From JAPOUP01 sp965203255 (GTDB lineage Bacteria; Pseudomonadota; Alphaproteobacteria; Rhodobacterales; Rhodobacteraceae): a stretch of 64,000 nucleotides of DNA. Made by a program: the position numbers and the translations under genes. Below the pieces are notes generated by a model, which made no database searches, had not been told where the DNA came from, and saw nothing but the letters and a program-made list of their open reading frames with translations. The stretch covers positions 3,906,001 through 3,970,000 of the forward strand of contig OZ241882.1 of NCBI GenBank assembly GCA_965203255.1, in the 5' to 3' direction. Below, one piece after another: positions 54,541-63,832 of this stretch (positions are counted from its first letter, which is position 1; each line of letters starts with the position of its first letter).

Positions 54541-56045
54541 GAGCCTCTTGCACAATTATTGCGGTTCGGGCGGCCGCGGCCAGCCTTTCGGTTCCGGCAG
54601 GGTCCCGTCACCGGTTCCGGCGGGTGCCCTGGGCGTTCCCATAGGTCGAAGTGTGGCGGAATGTCGCAGTTGTTGGCTTCAGGGACGCCATCCGCACACG
54701 GCTGGCCGCGCCGTCCCCTCCGGGGCGGCGTCCGAGGCGTCCGGCGCTGCCTGGGCCGGCGGTGTCAGATGGTGAGCCGCATCAGCTGTTCCACCGTCAG
54801 GGCCAGCACGCCGAAGAAAAGGTGGCAGGCCACCTTGGCGTGCCCACGGACACGGACATGCCGGGCGCCGTAGGAGTCCTTCAGGGCGGAGTTCACCCGC
54901 TCCACGCTGGAGCGCTGCCGGTAGCGGACGCGGTCATGGCGGATGTGGCCCGCCTTCCGCTGCGCCAGAGCCTCCCTGGCGAGGCGCTCCTTCAGGGCCG
55001 CGTCGCGGCGGGGGTTGGTGTCGGTGATCGCCACGCGCCCCGTCAGGTAGGCGTGGAACCCGATCTCCAGGGAATCGTAGGCCGCGTCCATCAGTTCGTA
55101 ACAGTGGTCCACCCGCAGCGCCGTCATCTTCGACAGCGGGATGGCGGCCTGGCTGTCGTGCAGCGAAGCGGAGGTCAGGATGCAGCTGATGGGGACGTCG
55201 CCATCGGCGGCGTCGATATGCAGCTTGTACCCCCTCCAGCTCTCTTTGTACCCCTTCGAGTTGCGCTTCGTGCCGGTGTCGCAGGCCTTCGGCAGCCCGC
55301 CGGCCATCTCCGCGGCGGTCATCCCGTCCCGCAGCTGCCGCTCCAGCCGGGTCGGCTCCTTCGGCCTCTCCTCCCCCTTTTTCGGGCGTCCGCGCTTTCG
55401 CTTCGGCCGCTCCTGCGGCCTCGGCTTCGGCGCCGGCCTCTCCCGCCCGACGATCGCCGTGGAGTCCCGCGATATGTGCCCGACGACCGAGCCGGCGTAC
55501 GCGGAGCGGACCAGCGCCTCGTGCATCCGCTCCGGCAGACGGGTCTCCGCGAACCAGGCGAAGGCGCGGGAGAACGCCGGTTCGCTGGGAACCTCCGACA
55601 CGCGGGACCAGCCGACCGGCCTGCGCAGCGTCGGGTCGTAAAGCAGCCGGTCGATCAGGACCACCGTGGTCGGCATGTCCCACACCGCCTTCGCGACGAA
55701 GGCCCGAGCCAGCGCCCTGCGGTCCGCGGGCGGGTTGCCGACGCCCCGGTGGCTGTAGTGGACGTGCCTCTCCACCTCCACCATGTCCAGGACGGCGATG
55801 AATTTGGTGTGCCTCACGCCCAGTGGGCCGACCTCCCCGGCGAGGGAGGGAAAAAGTTCCCCTTGAAAGTGCCGCCAGGCATCTGATAGACGCGAACGTA
55901 GGGACATGGAGCCGTCTCCCTGCATGTTGTGGTTTTGGTACCTGCTTCATACCAGAGGGACGGCTCCATATCCAGGCCAGCCATCAGAAAAAGTGCCCGT
56001 TTTCAGGAAAAAAACCGCTTGATCGGGAAGTTCTGCAACAGGCTC
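54541..56045 (-). mobile_element. IS4/IS5-type insertion sequence nested in transposon
   Basis: The left end is GAGCCTCTTGCACAA and the right end, read inwards, GAGCCTGTTGCAGAA (13 of 15 identical). Both are flanked by ACTG (54537-54540 and 56046-56049), a 4-base target duplication. It carries one intact DDE transposase. A further copy of its right end stands alone at about 49955. Confidence 0.75.
54765..55907 (-). CDS. DDE transposase, IS4/IS5 type
   Basis: A 380-residue transposase. ATG at 55907 has GGGAGA seven bases upstream. Catalytic residues: Asp in GHISRDSTAIVGRE, Asp in LMDAAYDSLEIGF, Glu in QRSSVERVNSALKDSYG (the YREK-like block). A basic Pro/Lys/Arg-rich insert (KRKRGRPKKGEE) lies between the first two. 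Appears intact. Confidence 0.85.
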   Translation of the reverse strand: MSLRSRLSDAWRHFQGELFPSLAGEVGPLGVRHTKFIAVLDMVEVERHVHYSHRGVGNPPADRRALARAFVAKAVWDMPTTVVLIDRLLYDPTLRRPVGWSRVSEVPSEPAFSRAFAWFAETRLPERMHEALVRSAYAGSVVGHISRDSTAIVGRERPAPKPRPQERPKRKRGRPKKGEERPKEPTRLERQLRDGMTAAEMAGGLPKACDTGTKRNSKGYKESWRGYKLHIDAADGDVPISCILTSASLHDSQAAIPLSKMTALRVDHCYELMDAAYDSLEIGFHAYLTGRVAITDTNPRRDAALKERLAREALAQRKAGHIRHDRVRYRQRSSVERVNSALKDSYGARHVRVRGHAKVACHLFFGVLALTVEQLMRLTI

Positions 56046-56143
56046 ACTGGTGGAAAAATTATGCCCGACGTGACACCTATGCCAAGAAATCAAGGCTCAA
56101 AACGACATCCGAGTGATTCATGCCAACAGTCTGGGCTACACCC
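55940..56143 (-). repeat. Right long inverted repeat of transposon
   Basis: Inverted, imperfect counterpart of 49855-50061. Its inner half is the right end and 5' leader of the nested IS; the outer 98 bases end in TGGGCTACACCC. Compared with the left side, about 6 extra bases (ACCAGT) separate the outer part from the IS end, matching the IS target duplication. Confidence 0.8.
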
Positions 56144-56333
56144 GATGACAACACATAAGTTGCATTCACTCTAGCACTCTGGTAAAAGTTCTGCGCACGT
56201 CGGATAGCTCTGATGTGAAGTGATTGTGGAGCAGCCGCATGCCCAAGGATCCACAAGGACAGAAATGCCTAGCGGGTACGAATGCACTAACAGGTTAGGA
56301 ACGCAGCGATATTGCCAAGATCGCAGCGGAAGC

Positions 56334-57565
56334 ATGTTGGAAGCGCTGAACACTGATCAGCTTTCCAACGAGGTTCTCAAGCAGTTTAACGGCGCACTAT
56401 CTGAGACGATGTGCGGTGACGTTGTGTTTATCAACAGCTTAATAGTCCCTCCGCTAGACGATGAATTTCGAGTCGCCGTTGAAGAATTGAAACAGGAAAG
56501 CGCTGAAAATCACCTGATTGTCGTCCTTGAAACTAACGGTGGCCTTATGGAGACTGTCGAGCGGTTGGTTGCTGTCATGCGGACGGGTGTAGCCCAGGAT
56601 TCTTGGCTCTGGTCTATTTCTTGGCCCATAGTCCTGGAGCACGTGCCAGGCGGATCAAGCCACAGCGGCATGACAAGAATCTTGGGCTACACCCCATGCG
56701 GACGCACTATAAGCGTGTTTCTTTTGTCATACCAAACTTTGCCTTTTCGGCAGGTACTGTTCTTGCGCTTTCAGGCGACAGGATTTTTATGGACTATTAT
56801 TCTGTTTTGGGTCCAATTGACCCGCAATATAGGAACACAGATGGTAGCTACCTTCCAGGTTACGGCTACCTGGAGGAATACAGAAAGCTCATTGAGACGA
56901 TAAACAACGCGAAAGACTCGAAGGCATGTCGGGCGGAGTTGGCGTATCTCGTTAAGAAATTCGACCCAGCACTTATGTTCCGGATCCAGCAGGCCGTTGA
57001 GCATGGTGTTACTCTTGTGACGAATTGGCTTCCAAAATATAAATTCAAAGACTGGAATTCGACTGCCACCAAAGGAAGAAACGTTTCCTTGGCGATGAAG
57101 AAAAACAGGGCGAAGAAAATTGCTGAAACGCTCGGGGATGCTTCAAGATGGCACTCGCACGGGAGGGGAATTTCCATGAGCGAGCTTCAAAGCTCAGAGA
57201 TTAAGCTGGAAATTGATGACTTTGGTCAGGATTCTGAACTTAACGTGAAGGTGCGTAACTATCACGGCCTTGCGTCAGACTACTTCGGCAAAGTAGGTAT
57301 GAACGCATATATCCACACACAGAACGGTCCAAGGAGGGTTGCCAAGATGCAATGGAAAGTCAGCGCTTCCGAAAAGGCTTCTGCGGTCGAACAGCAGTAC
57401 GAAGACCTTCGCGACAGGCTTGATGAACTTGGTGATTTTGGGTTTCTTGATGAAATTCAGGACGATAATACGCATCAGGCCGAGGTGCCATTTCCGTATG
57501 GGTCCCAGACTGCGCGACCATATGGCTGGTATAATATGAACTTTGCGCCTGATAAAGGGCGGTGA
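56334..57565 (+). pseudogene. ClpP/SDH-type serine protease gene interrupted by a MITE
   Basis: The N-terminal part runs from ATG 56334 (MLEALNTDQLSNEVLKQFNG, VVLETNGGLMETVERLVAVM) into the 110-bp insertion at 56585. After the duplicated CATGCGGAC the reading continues as THYKRVSFVIPNFAFSAGTV and MDYYSVLGPIDPQ, the segment with the nucleophilic Ser of the SppA/ClpP-like serine dehydrogenase proteinase family. Removing the insertion restores one frame of about 370 codons. With the insertion the frame is lost. The gene has visibly lower GC than its surroundings, suggesting recent acquisition. Confidence 0.82.
56585..56694. mobile_element. 110-bp MITE with transposon-type ends
   Basis: Starts GGGTGTAGCCCAGGATTCTTG and ends with the complement of GGGTGTAGCCCAAGATTCTTG (20 of 21 identical). 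Flanked by CATGCGGAC at 56576-56584 and 56695-56703, a 9-base target duplication. The first 12 bases and the duplication length are identical to those of the 6.29-kb transposon 440 bases upstream, so the same transposase probably moves both. It has no gene of its own. Confidence 0.88.
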
Positions 57566-57660
57566 TCAAGCTACTCCTTTTCCATTCCGGAGTGCATCGA
57601 ACGGATTGTTCAGGGTCAGCAACCCATATGCACAGGATTGCCGAACCCACTTGAACCGAC

Positions 57661-57999
57661 TCAGAACATCCGCCCACCGACCGGTACCTCTTTGTCCGGA
57701 ATGAGAAGTACGACTTCTCCTTCTTCATCAGGCACGCCAAGCACCAACACCTCGGACATGAACTTACCGATCTGGCGTGGCGGAAAGTTCACGACCCCCA
57801 ACACAAGGCGACCTTCGAGGCTCTCGGGCGTGTAATGTTTGGCAATCTGGGCGGAACTCCTTCTTTCTCCAATTTCCGGGCCAAAATCGACCCAAAGCTT
57901 GATCGCCGGTTTTCGGGCTTCAGGGTAGGGCTCGGCCCGGCGGATCACTCCAACTCGAATGTCCACCCGTTGAAACTGCTCGAATGTCAGATCAGCCAT
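57661..57999 (-). CDS. csaA: CsaA-type tRNA-binding-domain protein
   Basis: A 112-residue EMAP/Trbp111-like OB-fold protein: FQRVDIRVGVIRRAEPYPEA, then SAQIAKHYTPESLEGRLVLG and VNFPPRQIGKFMSEVLVLG. Proposed roles are structure-specific tRNA binding or export chaperone activity. Its start overlaps the proC stop by 8 bases; together with proC and ybjN it makes a conserved alphaproteobacterial block. Confidence 0.88.
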   Translation of the reverse strand: MADLTFEQFQRVDIRVGVIRRAEPYPEARKPAIKLWVDFGPEIGERRSSAQIAKHYTPESLEGRLVLGVVNFPPRQIGKFMSEVLVLGVPDEEGEVVLLIPDKEVPVGGRMF

Positions 58000-58807
58000 T
58001 GGCGAGTTCCCGTGATCTCTCAGCCGCAGCTTCGACGGCGCGGCGAAGCAGTGGCGGAAATCCTGATTTCTCGTCCATCAGCACTTCCAGAGCGGCGGCA
58101 GTCGTTCCGCCAGGGCTCGTTACATCTTCGCGCATCCTTGCGGGAGAAGTATCGGCTGAGCTTTCGACAAGGGCACCCGCCCCTGCGACAGTTGCCCGAG
58201 CAAGCATCATCGAAAGGTCCCTGGGAAGCCCTTGCGAAGATCCTGCCATCGCAAGAGCCTCGACGAGGTGAAACACATAGGCAGGACCAGATCCTGAAAC
58301 CGCCGTAACCGTGTCCATCTGGCCTTCGTTTTCGAGCCTCACCACCTGTCCGATGGAGGAGAGCAGCGTTTCGGCCAACTGGAGGCTTCGAACGTCAACA
58401 TGTGCATTGCCGATAACTGCGGTAATCCCTCGCCCAATGGCGGCGGGCGTGTTCGGCATCGCCCTGACCACGGGTGTGTTCGACCCCAGAACGGCTTCGA
58501 TCGTCGCAATCGGCGTACCTGCCACAATAGATATGATCAGGGATGAACCGTTGCCAAGAACCTTCAGTCCTGGAAGCGCTTGGGTTAATGCCTGTGGCTT
58601 GACAGCAACCAACGCAACCGCTGGGTTTGGAGGAATGTCGGTATTCAGGCAAACTCCCAATTCATTCAGCCAATCTGACGGCTGGGGTTCGAGAACACAC
58701 ACCGCGTCAGGCCGAAGTCCTGCGTCCAGACAGCCCGCCAGCATTGCAGAACCCATGCGGCCGCAGCCGAGCAGGACCAATCCACGGTCTTCGATTTCCT
58801 TGAACAT
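57992..58807 (-). CDS. proC: Pyrroline-5-carboxylate reductase
   Basis: A 271-residue enzyme making proline from pyrroline-5-carboxylate with NAD(P)H. N-terminal Rossmann motif VLLGCGRMGSAMLAGCLDAG, conserved VVRAMPNTPAAIGRGITAVI, and C-terminal VTAVSGSGPAYVFHLVEALA with SPGGTTAAALEVL. Full length and intact. Begins 30 bases after the ybjN-like gene. Confidence 0.93.
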   Translation of the reverse strand: MFKEIEDRGLVLLGCGRMGSAMLAGCLDAGLRPDAVCVLEPQPSDWLNELGVCLNTDIPPNPAVALVAVKPQALTQALPGLKVLGNGSSLIISIVAGTPIATIEAVLGSNTPVVRAMPNTPAAIGRGITAVIGNAHVDVRSLQLAETLLSSIGQVVRLENEGQMDTVTAVSGSGPAYVFHLVEALAMAGSSQGLPRDLSMMLARATVAGAGALVESSADTSPARMREDVTSPGGTTAAALEVLMDEKSGFPPLLRRAVEAAAERSRELANG

Positions 58808-58837
58808 TGAAATGCTCTCGCGTTTCCCGAACCAGAC

Positions 58838-59338
58838 CTAAGCCCTTCCATAGGCCTCCGCAATCGCCACGCCCATTGCATCCTCCGGCGTGTGATCACC
58901 CCAGGCAACGAGTTGGAAGGCAGGGTAGAATCGCTCGGAGGCAGTAACCGCATAAGCGATCAGCTTGTCGATCTGTTCCGGCACAACGATCTGGCCACCC
59001 GCCAGAACGAGTCCGTAACGGAATACCATTAGCTGCTGCTCCCTCCAGTACGTGAACGCGCCGGTCCAGCACTTGTCATTCACCAGGTTCAGGGCATCGA
59101 ACACCAGCGGAAGTCTCGCCTTTGGCGGTTGCATTTCAAACGTGCAGATCAGCCGTAATGTCTCGTCGTATCCTGACCATGCAAGCGTTATGGAATAGGT
59201 GCGCCACTGACCTTCAACCGCCATTGCAATCTGATCGTCAGCGACCCGGTCGAAATGCCATTCGTGACTTTCGGCGACATTCTCGACTATGTCGATTGGA
59301 TGCAGGTCCTCAACTATGTACCGCTCGGATAACGACAT
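58838..59338 (-). CDS. YbjN-domain protein
   Basis: About 166 residues with the YbjN/secretion-chaperone-like fold: HPIDIVENVAESHEWHFDR and CTFEMQPPKARLPLVFDALN. ATG at 59338 has AGGGGGCGGG just upstream; a GTG at 59362 would add eight residues. Molecular role unknown; in alphaproteobacteria it habitually precedes proC, as here. Confidence 0.85.
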   Translation of the reverse strand: MSLSERYIVEDLHPIDIVENVAESHEWHFDRVADDQIAMAVEGQWRTYSITLAWSGYDETLRLICTFEMQPPKARLPLVFDALNLVNDKCWTGAFTYWREQQLMVFRYGLVLAGGQIVVPEQIDKLIAYAVTASERFYPAFQLVAWGDHTPEDAMGVAIAEAYGRA

Positions 59339-59748
59339 GCCCGCCCCCTTCTGGGTTGCCACTTGATTGATGTGCGATTGGAACCTTCCACCATAGCTTC
59401 GGTTCCTTCCGCAGGTTCAGCGATCTTTCGCCGCCTTACCACTAAATATCGTATATCTGTGAATCTTGCTCTGTAAAGTGGAATCGCGGAGGGCTACAGA
59501 GATTTCTGTGGAAAATATCAGGGGAGCAGTATGGGGATCCGAGGTAACTTTCCGAGCATGCGGAATGTTGATCGGTTGAAGGAGAGCGTCAGCCTCGTTT
59601 CGATCAGTCGAAGCCGACATTACGGCAACTGGTTCACGATCGACCTACGGCTCATTTCCTGACGCGGACCGGCCATCGACCTGTGCCCAGCCTTGCGCTA
59701 TTGCATCGTAGGAAATAACCCGTCCAAGTCCCGATAACCGGAGGCTCC
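59339..59748. other. Divergent promoter region ybjN/pmbA
   Basis: About 410 bases between divergent genes. No gene seen; GGAGGCTCC just before the pmbA ATG provides its ribosome-binding site. Confidence 0.45.
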
Positions 59749-61095
59749 ATGTCACATGATCTAGCAGTGCTATCCGCCCGTCTACTTGATGCGGCAAGCT
59801 CGGCCGGCGCGGAAGCAGCCGATGCAATCGTATCGGAAGGGATATCGATTTCCATCGATGTGAGAGGCGAACGGCTTGAACAGGCGGAGCGATCAGAGGG
59901 GCTGGATCTAGGATTGCGCGTGCTGGTTGGTCAAAGACAGGCATGCGTTTCCGCCTCGGACTCCAGTGACGCCACACTGGCCGCGATGGCCGAGCGGGCT
60001 GTCGCTATGGCTCGGGAAGCGCCGATCGACCCATATATCGGCCTCGCAGATCCCGAAGAACTGGCGAAGGGATGGAATGTCGAGGATCTTGATCTGGTTG
60101 ATCCTTCCCAGGAACCCGAGCCCTCCACTTTGGAGGGTTCAGCGCGCAGCGCCGAATCCTCGGCCATGTCCGTTCCGGGAATCTCGAGAATTGATGTCGC
60201 AACCGCCGGATTTTCCCGCAGCAACATTCACCTCGCGGCAACCAACGGTTTTTCAGGCGGATACTCGCGCACCAGGCACTCGACCCTTTGCATTGCGATA
60301 TCCGGTGAGGGGACTGCCATGGAGCGTGACGGGTATGGCGACACGCGAATCCATCTCGCTGATCTTGAATCCCCCAATGAAATCGGCCGTAAGGCCGGCG
60401 AGAGGGCGAGTGCCCGTGCAGGTGCACGCAAACCCCCAACCGGCACCTATCCCGTAATTTTCGACGAGCGGGTCGCGGGCAGCCTGCTCGAGCACCTGCT
60501 TCAGGCTGCAAATGGTACGTCCATCACCCGCGGCTCAAGCTGGTTACGAGATTCATTGGGCACCCAGATCCTTCCCGCCGGCCTTGATGTCGCAGAGGAT
60601 TCGCTGCGTCCACGCGTGACTGGAAGCCGTCCATTTGACGCAGAGGGGCTGGCAAGTCGCCACCGTCGGATAGTTGAGAACGGTGTCCTTACCGGCTGGA
60701 TTCTCGACCTGGCTACGGCTCGACAACTGGGAATGCGGCCTACAGGGAACGCAGCGCGCGGAATCTCTTTCCCGCCAAGTCCTTCGGTATCGAACGTCGC
60801 GCTGACACAGGGTGAAAAGTCGCGCGAAGAACTCATGGCAGAGATCGGAACTGGGATTCTTGTAACGGCAATGATGGGCAGTTCGATCAATCCGACTACC
60901 GGAGACTATTCACGCGGTGCGGCCGGATTCTGGATAGAGGACGGTGAACCAGCCTATCCAGTCAATGAGTGCACGATAGCCGGGAATCTAGGTGAGATGC
61001 TCAAGACCATTATTCCGGCCAATGATGCTCGCGTGCATTTGAGCAGAGTGGTTCCATCACTTTTGGTGGAAGGTCTGACGCTTGCTGGAGGCTGA
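59749..61095 (+). CDS. pmbA: TldE/PmbA-family metalloprotease
   Basis: A 448-residue TldE/PmbA subunit, which with TldD forms a heterodimeric cytoplasmic protease maturing peptides such as microcins and degrading CcdA. Features: N-terminal GLDLGLRVLVGQRQACVSAS, middle PVIFDERVAGSLLEHLLQA, and C-terminal GAAGFWIEDGEPAYPVNECT, all typical. TldE lacks the HExxxH zinc site, as seen here. Its end overlaps the next gene by 14 bases. Confidence 0.9.
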   Translation: MSHDLAVLSARLLDAASSAGAEAADAIVSEGISISIDVRGERLEQAERSEGLDLGLRVLVGQRQACVSASDSSDATLAAMAERAVAMAREAPIDPYIGLADPEELAKGWNVEDLDLVDPSQEPEPSTLEGSARSAESSAMSVPGISRIDVATAGFSRSNIHLAATNGFSGGYSRTRHSTLCIAISGEGTAMERDGYGDTRIHLADLESPNEIGRKAGERASARAGARKPPTGTYPVIFDERVAGSLLEHLLQAANGTSITRGSSWLRDSLGTQILPAGLDVAEDSLRPRVTGSRPFDAEGLASRHRRIVENGVLTGWILDLATARQLGMRPTGNAARGISFPPSPSVSNVALTQGEKSREELMAEIGTGILVTAMMGSSINPTTGDYSRGAAGFWIEDGEPAYPVNECTIAGNLGEMLKTIIPANDARVHLSRVVPSLLVEGLTLAGG

Positions 61096-61855
61096 TCTCC
61101 CTCTACTGACGCAGGCGGCCGCGAGCGCGGCCGATATCGCTCTGAAATACTGGCAGACTGATTTGCGGGTCGAGAGCAAGGACGGGGGCTCTCCGGTTTC
61201 CGAAGCCGACTATGCCGTCGACGCCCACCTAAGGGAGCTCCTGTCTACCGCACGACCGAATTACGGATGGCTGTCAGAGGAAACCGAAGACTGCCCTTCC
61301 CGCCTCTTGCGGGACAACGTCTTTGTTGTTGACCCGATCGACGGCACACGCGCCTATTTGGACGGACGACGCACCTGGGCGATATCGATTGCGGTTGTGG
61401 CGAATGGGGAGCCGGTGGCGGGCGTTGTCCATTTGCCTGCACGGAGAAAGTCCTACACCGCAGTGAAGGGTAGGGGCGCTCATCTGAACGGCATGGCAAT
61501 CACGATTGTTAGGCGGGATGGCGCTGAGGGCGCTACGGTACTTGGGCCGCGTTCCAGTCTTGACCCCCGAGTTTGGGCCCGGCCACCGCCATTTCTGCGT
61601 CGCCAATGGCGGCCGTCGCTTGCATATCGGTTCTGCTTGGTGGCCGAGGGACGGTTCGACGCGGTCATCACACTGAAAGATGCGTGGGAATGGGATATCG
61701 CCGCAGGCATATTGATCGCCAAGGAGGCGGGCGCTACGGTGACCGACCGAGAGGGCCAATTGCCGATTCTAAACAGTCCCGATGGCAGGATTGCTGGGCT
61801 GTTTGCTGCTGAACCAGATCTGCACCAGACACTGATTGCACGTTACCTCGCCTGA
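61082..61855 (+). CDS. Inositol-monophosphatase-family phosphatase (CysQ-like)
   Basis: A 257-residue lithium-sensitive-phosphatase fold. Metal-binding motifs: LSEETED (Glu), VVDPIDGTRAYLDGRRTWAI (DPIDGT) and DAWEWDIAAGILI (WEWD). The substrate may be inositol phosphate or 3'-phosphoadenosine 5'-phosphate. Starts at TTG inside the pmbA end, a common pairing in alphaproteobacteria. Confidence 0.88.
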   Translation: MLEADLPLLTQAAASAADIALKYWQTDLRVESKDGGSPVSEADYAVDAHLRELLSTARPNYGWLSEETEDCPSRLLRDNVFVVDPIDGTRAYLDGRRTWAISIAVVANGEPVAGVVHLPARRKSYTAVKGRGAHLNGMAITIVRRDGAEGATVLGPRSSLDPRVWARPPPFLRRQWRPSLAYRFCLVAEGRFDAVITLKDAWEWDIAAGILIAKEAGATVTDREGQLPILNSPDGRIAGLFAAEPDLHQTLIARYLA

Positions 61856-62023
61856 TTTGCGCACAGCTGCATCTGCGCCGCCCTTTGATGGCCCGCGCCA
61901 GATGCTGACCGTCACTTCGACTGCATGTAGTCCTGCCACAAATGAAACCAAACCGGGATGAATACGTCTAGCCGGAACTTTAGGGTCTTCGGCAAATGGT
62001 TTTCGCGTCCAGACCGTCGGTTT

Positions 62024-63832
62024 TCAGCGGTTTTTCGGCTGGACCGGCTCCGTTGCGGCTGTCATCCTTATGGGAACCTGCTGGTCCGGTCGGACCCCGA
62101 GGAGCTGGAACGCCCGCTTCCGCAGCGCGGTCGGTGTGGTGATGACGGGCAGGAGGCTGTCGCCCTGCCCTGGCAGGCGCAGCTGGTTCAGGACCACGGT
62201 GGAGAGGTCGGCGAGCAGCGTGCGCAGGCTGTGGACCGGCAACCCGTCGGCGGTGCGCCTCCTGCTGGCCTTCGCCCTGGCCCCCTCCGGGACCTCGGCC
62301 GCCTCCACCGGCGAGTTCCGCTGCGCCCGCGCGCGCTCCCGGTCGTCGTCCCCGGAAAGGACCGGCGCCAGACGGCGGCGCATGTGCCACTCGACATACA
62401 GGGCCAGCATGCACAGGAACACATGGCCGCGGACATGGTCCGCCGAGTATACGTGTACCGGACGGATCCGGAGGTCGCCCTTCGCGTTCCGGAACGCCCG
62501 CTCCACCGTCGCCAGACTCTTGTACGCCTCCACGGCGGCCTCCGTTCCGATCGCCTCCGCGTCCAGGCTGGTGCGGATGAGGTGGACGCCGCCGGGCCGC
62601 GCCTCGGCGGCGATCCTGTCCTCCCGGCGGCGCCAGGAGATGCCGCCGTCCGTGACGGTGATGCCGGAGTGTTTCGCGACCTTCCTCCGGCTGGCGTCCC
62701 GGCCCACCCGGCGGTCGACCGTCCGTCGGTCCTTCAGCCGTCCCGGGCGCACCGACGCGGCGGTCCTCTCCAGCGTCCCCCCGGTGGCCTCGAGGAGCTC
62801 CCCGCGCCCGCCCGCCCTCTCCTCCCGCAACCGGGGGCTGGGGCAGGCCATCAGCCGCCCGCCGGGAAAGTCCGGGCCGGCGGTCTCCGCCACCGCGTCG
62901 GGGCCCGGCGCCTCCGGCTCCAGCGGGGCCGGGGCGTCCGCGCCCCGCTCCAGCGGTTTCCTTATGTCCCGCCTTTCCAGGGAGGGGATCCAGCCGGGCC
63001 CCGCCGGCTCCAGATCCTCCCGGATCCTGGCCGTGGCGGGCATGCCCCTGTCACCCACGGGCGCCACCCGGTCGATGCCGAAGCGCCTGCGGATCCTCCT
63101 GACCTGCGGCGCGACCGTGGACGGGTCGGACGTGTTGCCCGCGAACACTTCCACCGCCACCGGGCAGCCGTCGGCGGCGACCGGGAGCCCGTAGGTGATC
63201 CGCATTCTGCCTTTCTTTCCGTCACGGTTGTGGCCGAAGGCCGCGAGCGGGCAGCACCGCCCCTCGAGGCAGGGGCCGCTCACGTCATACAGGATCAGGG
63301 TGCTGCCGCCTTTCAGGTGCCGGCTGGCCAGGCTCCGCCCGGTCCAGGGCTGGCGCGCCAGCAGCCAGCCGGGCATGCCCGGCATCCCGTTGCCGGTGAC
63401 CGCCCCCAGCCCGAGCAGGGCGCCGAGGCTGTCCGTCGCGGTCTCCGGCGACAGCCGCCGGGCCGTGGCGAGCTTCGAATCGGGTGAGATGACCCCCGGG
63501 ACGATGGCGGCCAGCGCCAGCCGGCGCTCCCGGCCGGCGGTGCGGTGGAGGATGCGCTCCAGACCGAGGTCGCGGGCGGTTCCGAGGACGGCGGCGACAT
63601 GGCCGTGCGGGAGGGAGCGCTCCACGGCCGGCAGGTCGCCGATGCCGGTGACGGCGACGGCGCCTTTCAGGACGGCCCGGAAGCCCCCGGTGACCGTCGG
63701 CGGCGGCTCCGGCAGGTTGGCGATGGTCCTCTTGCGGACGCGCTTTCCCTCGCGCCAGGCCTGGCGGAGCAGGATGGCGGGCTTTCCGGCCTGGTTGGGG
63801 ATCGATTCGATGTTGAAGGCCATGGCGGACAT
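62024..63832 (-). CDS. IS1634-family transposase
   Basis: A 602-residue DDE transposase with Asp in STLILYDVSGPCLEGR, the block TYGLPVAADGCPVAVEVFAG with NTSDPSTV, Asp in VAPVGDRGMPATAR, and Glu in SLATVERAFRNAKGDLRIRP. A start at 63823 (MAFNIESIPNQAGKPAI) is equally possible. Coding region intact and strongly GC-rich compared with the neighbouring chromosome. I could not define its terminal repeats; the right end may lie in the last 170 bases or beyond the window. Confidence 0.87.
   Translation of the reverse strand: MSAMAFNIESIPNQAGKPAILLRQAWREGKRVRKRTIANLPEPPPTVTGGFRAVLKGAVAVTGIGDLPAVERSLPHGHVAAVLGTARDLGLERILHRTAGRERRLALAAIVPGVISPDSKLATARRLSPETATDSLGALLGLGAVTGNGMPGMPGWLLARQPWTGRSLASRHLKGGSTLILYDVSGPCLEGRCCPLAAFGHNRDGKKGRMRITYGLPVAADGCPVAVEVFAGNTSDPSTVAPQVRRIRRRFGIDRVAPVGDRGMPATARIREDLEPAGPGWIPSLERRDIRKPLERGADAPAPLEPEAPGPDAVAETAGPDFPGGRLMACPSPRLREERAGGRGELLEATGGTLERTAASVRPGRLKDRRTVDRRVGRDASRRKVAKHSGITVTDGGISWRRREDRIAAEARPGGVHLIRTSLDAEAIGTEAAVEAYKSLATVERAFRNAKGDLRIRPVHVYSADHVRGHVFLCMLALYVEWHMRRRLAPVLSGDDDRERARAQRNSPVEAAEVPEGARAKASRRRTADGLPVHSLRTLLADLSTVVLNQLRLPGQGDSLLPVITTPTALRKRAFQLLGVRPDQQVPIRMTAATEPVQPKNR

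Larger units (their letters stand above)
49855..56143. mobile_element. 6.29-kb transposon with GGGTGTAGCCCA ends and 9-bp target duplication
   Basis: The element begins GGGTGTAGCCCAGATTATTGG and ends with the complement of GGGTGTAGCCCAGACTGTTGG. It is flanked by identical 9-base repeats GATGACAAC at 49846-49854 and 56144-56152, proving transposition as a unit. The outer roughly 205 bases on each side are imperfect inverted repeats. Contents: a TnsA-like protein, a putative secreted protein, an AAA ATPase, a frameshifted HExxH protein and a nested IS. Visibly richer in GC than flanking chromosome. Which transposase moved it is unclear; the nested IS has its own ends. Confidence 0.88.

Noticed and set aside
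54651..55886. 411-codon plus-strand frame and 338-codon second minus-strand frame over the IS transposase
   Set aside because: High-GC shadows; the minus-strand frame 54765-55907 alone has the DDE residues.
49855..56143. Complete Tn7-like transposon
   Set aside because: A TnsA-like and a TnsC-like protein are possible, but there is no TnsB or TniQ, the ends lack the TGT...ACA form and multiple binding repeats, and the target duplication is 9 rather than 5 bases.
61958..63487. 509-codon plus-strand frame opposite the last transposase
   Set aside because: GC-driven open frame with Arg/Pro/Gly-rich composition and no motifs; antisense to a clear IS1634 transposase.
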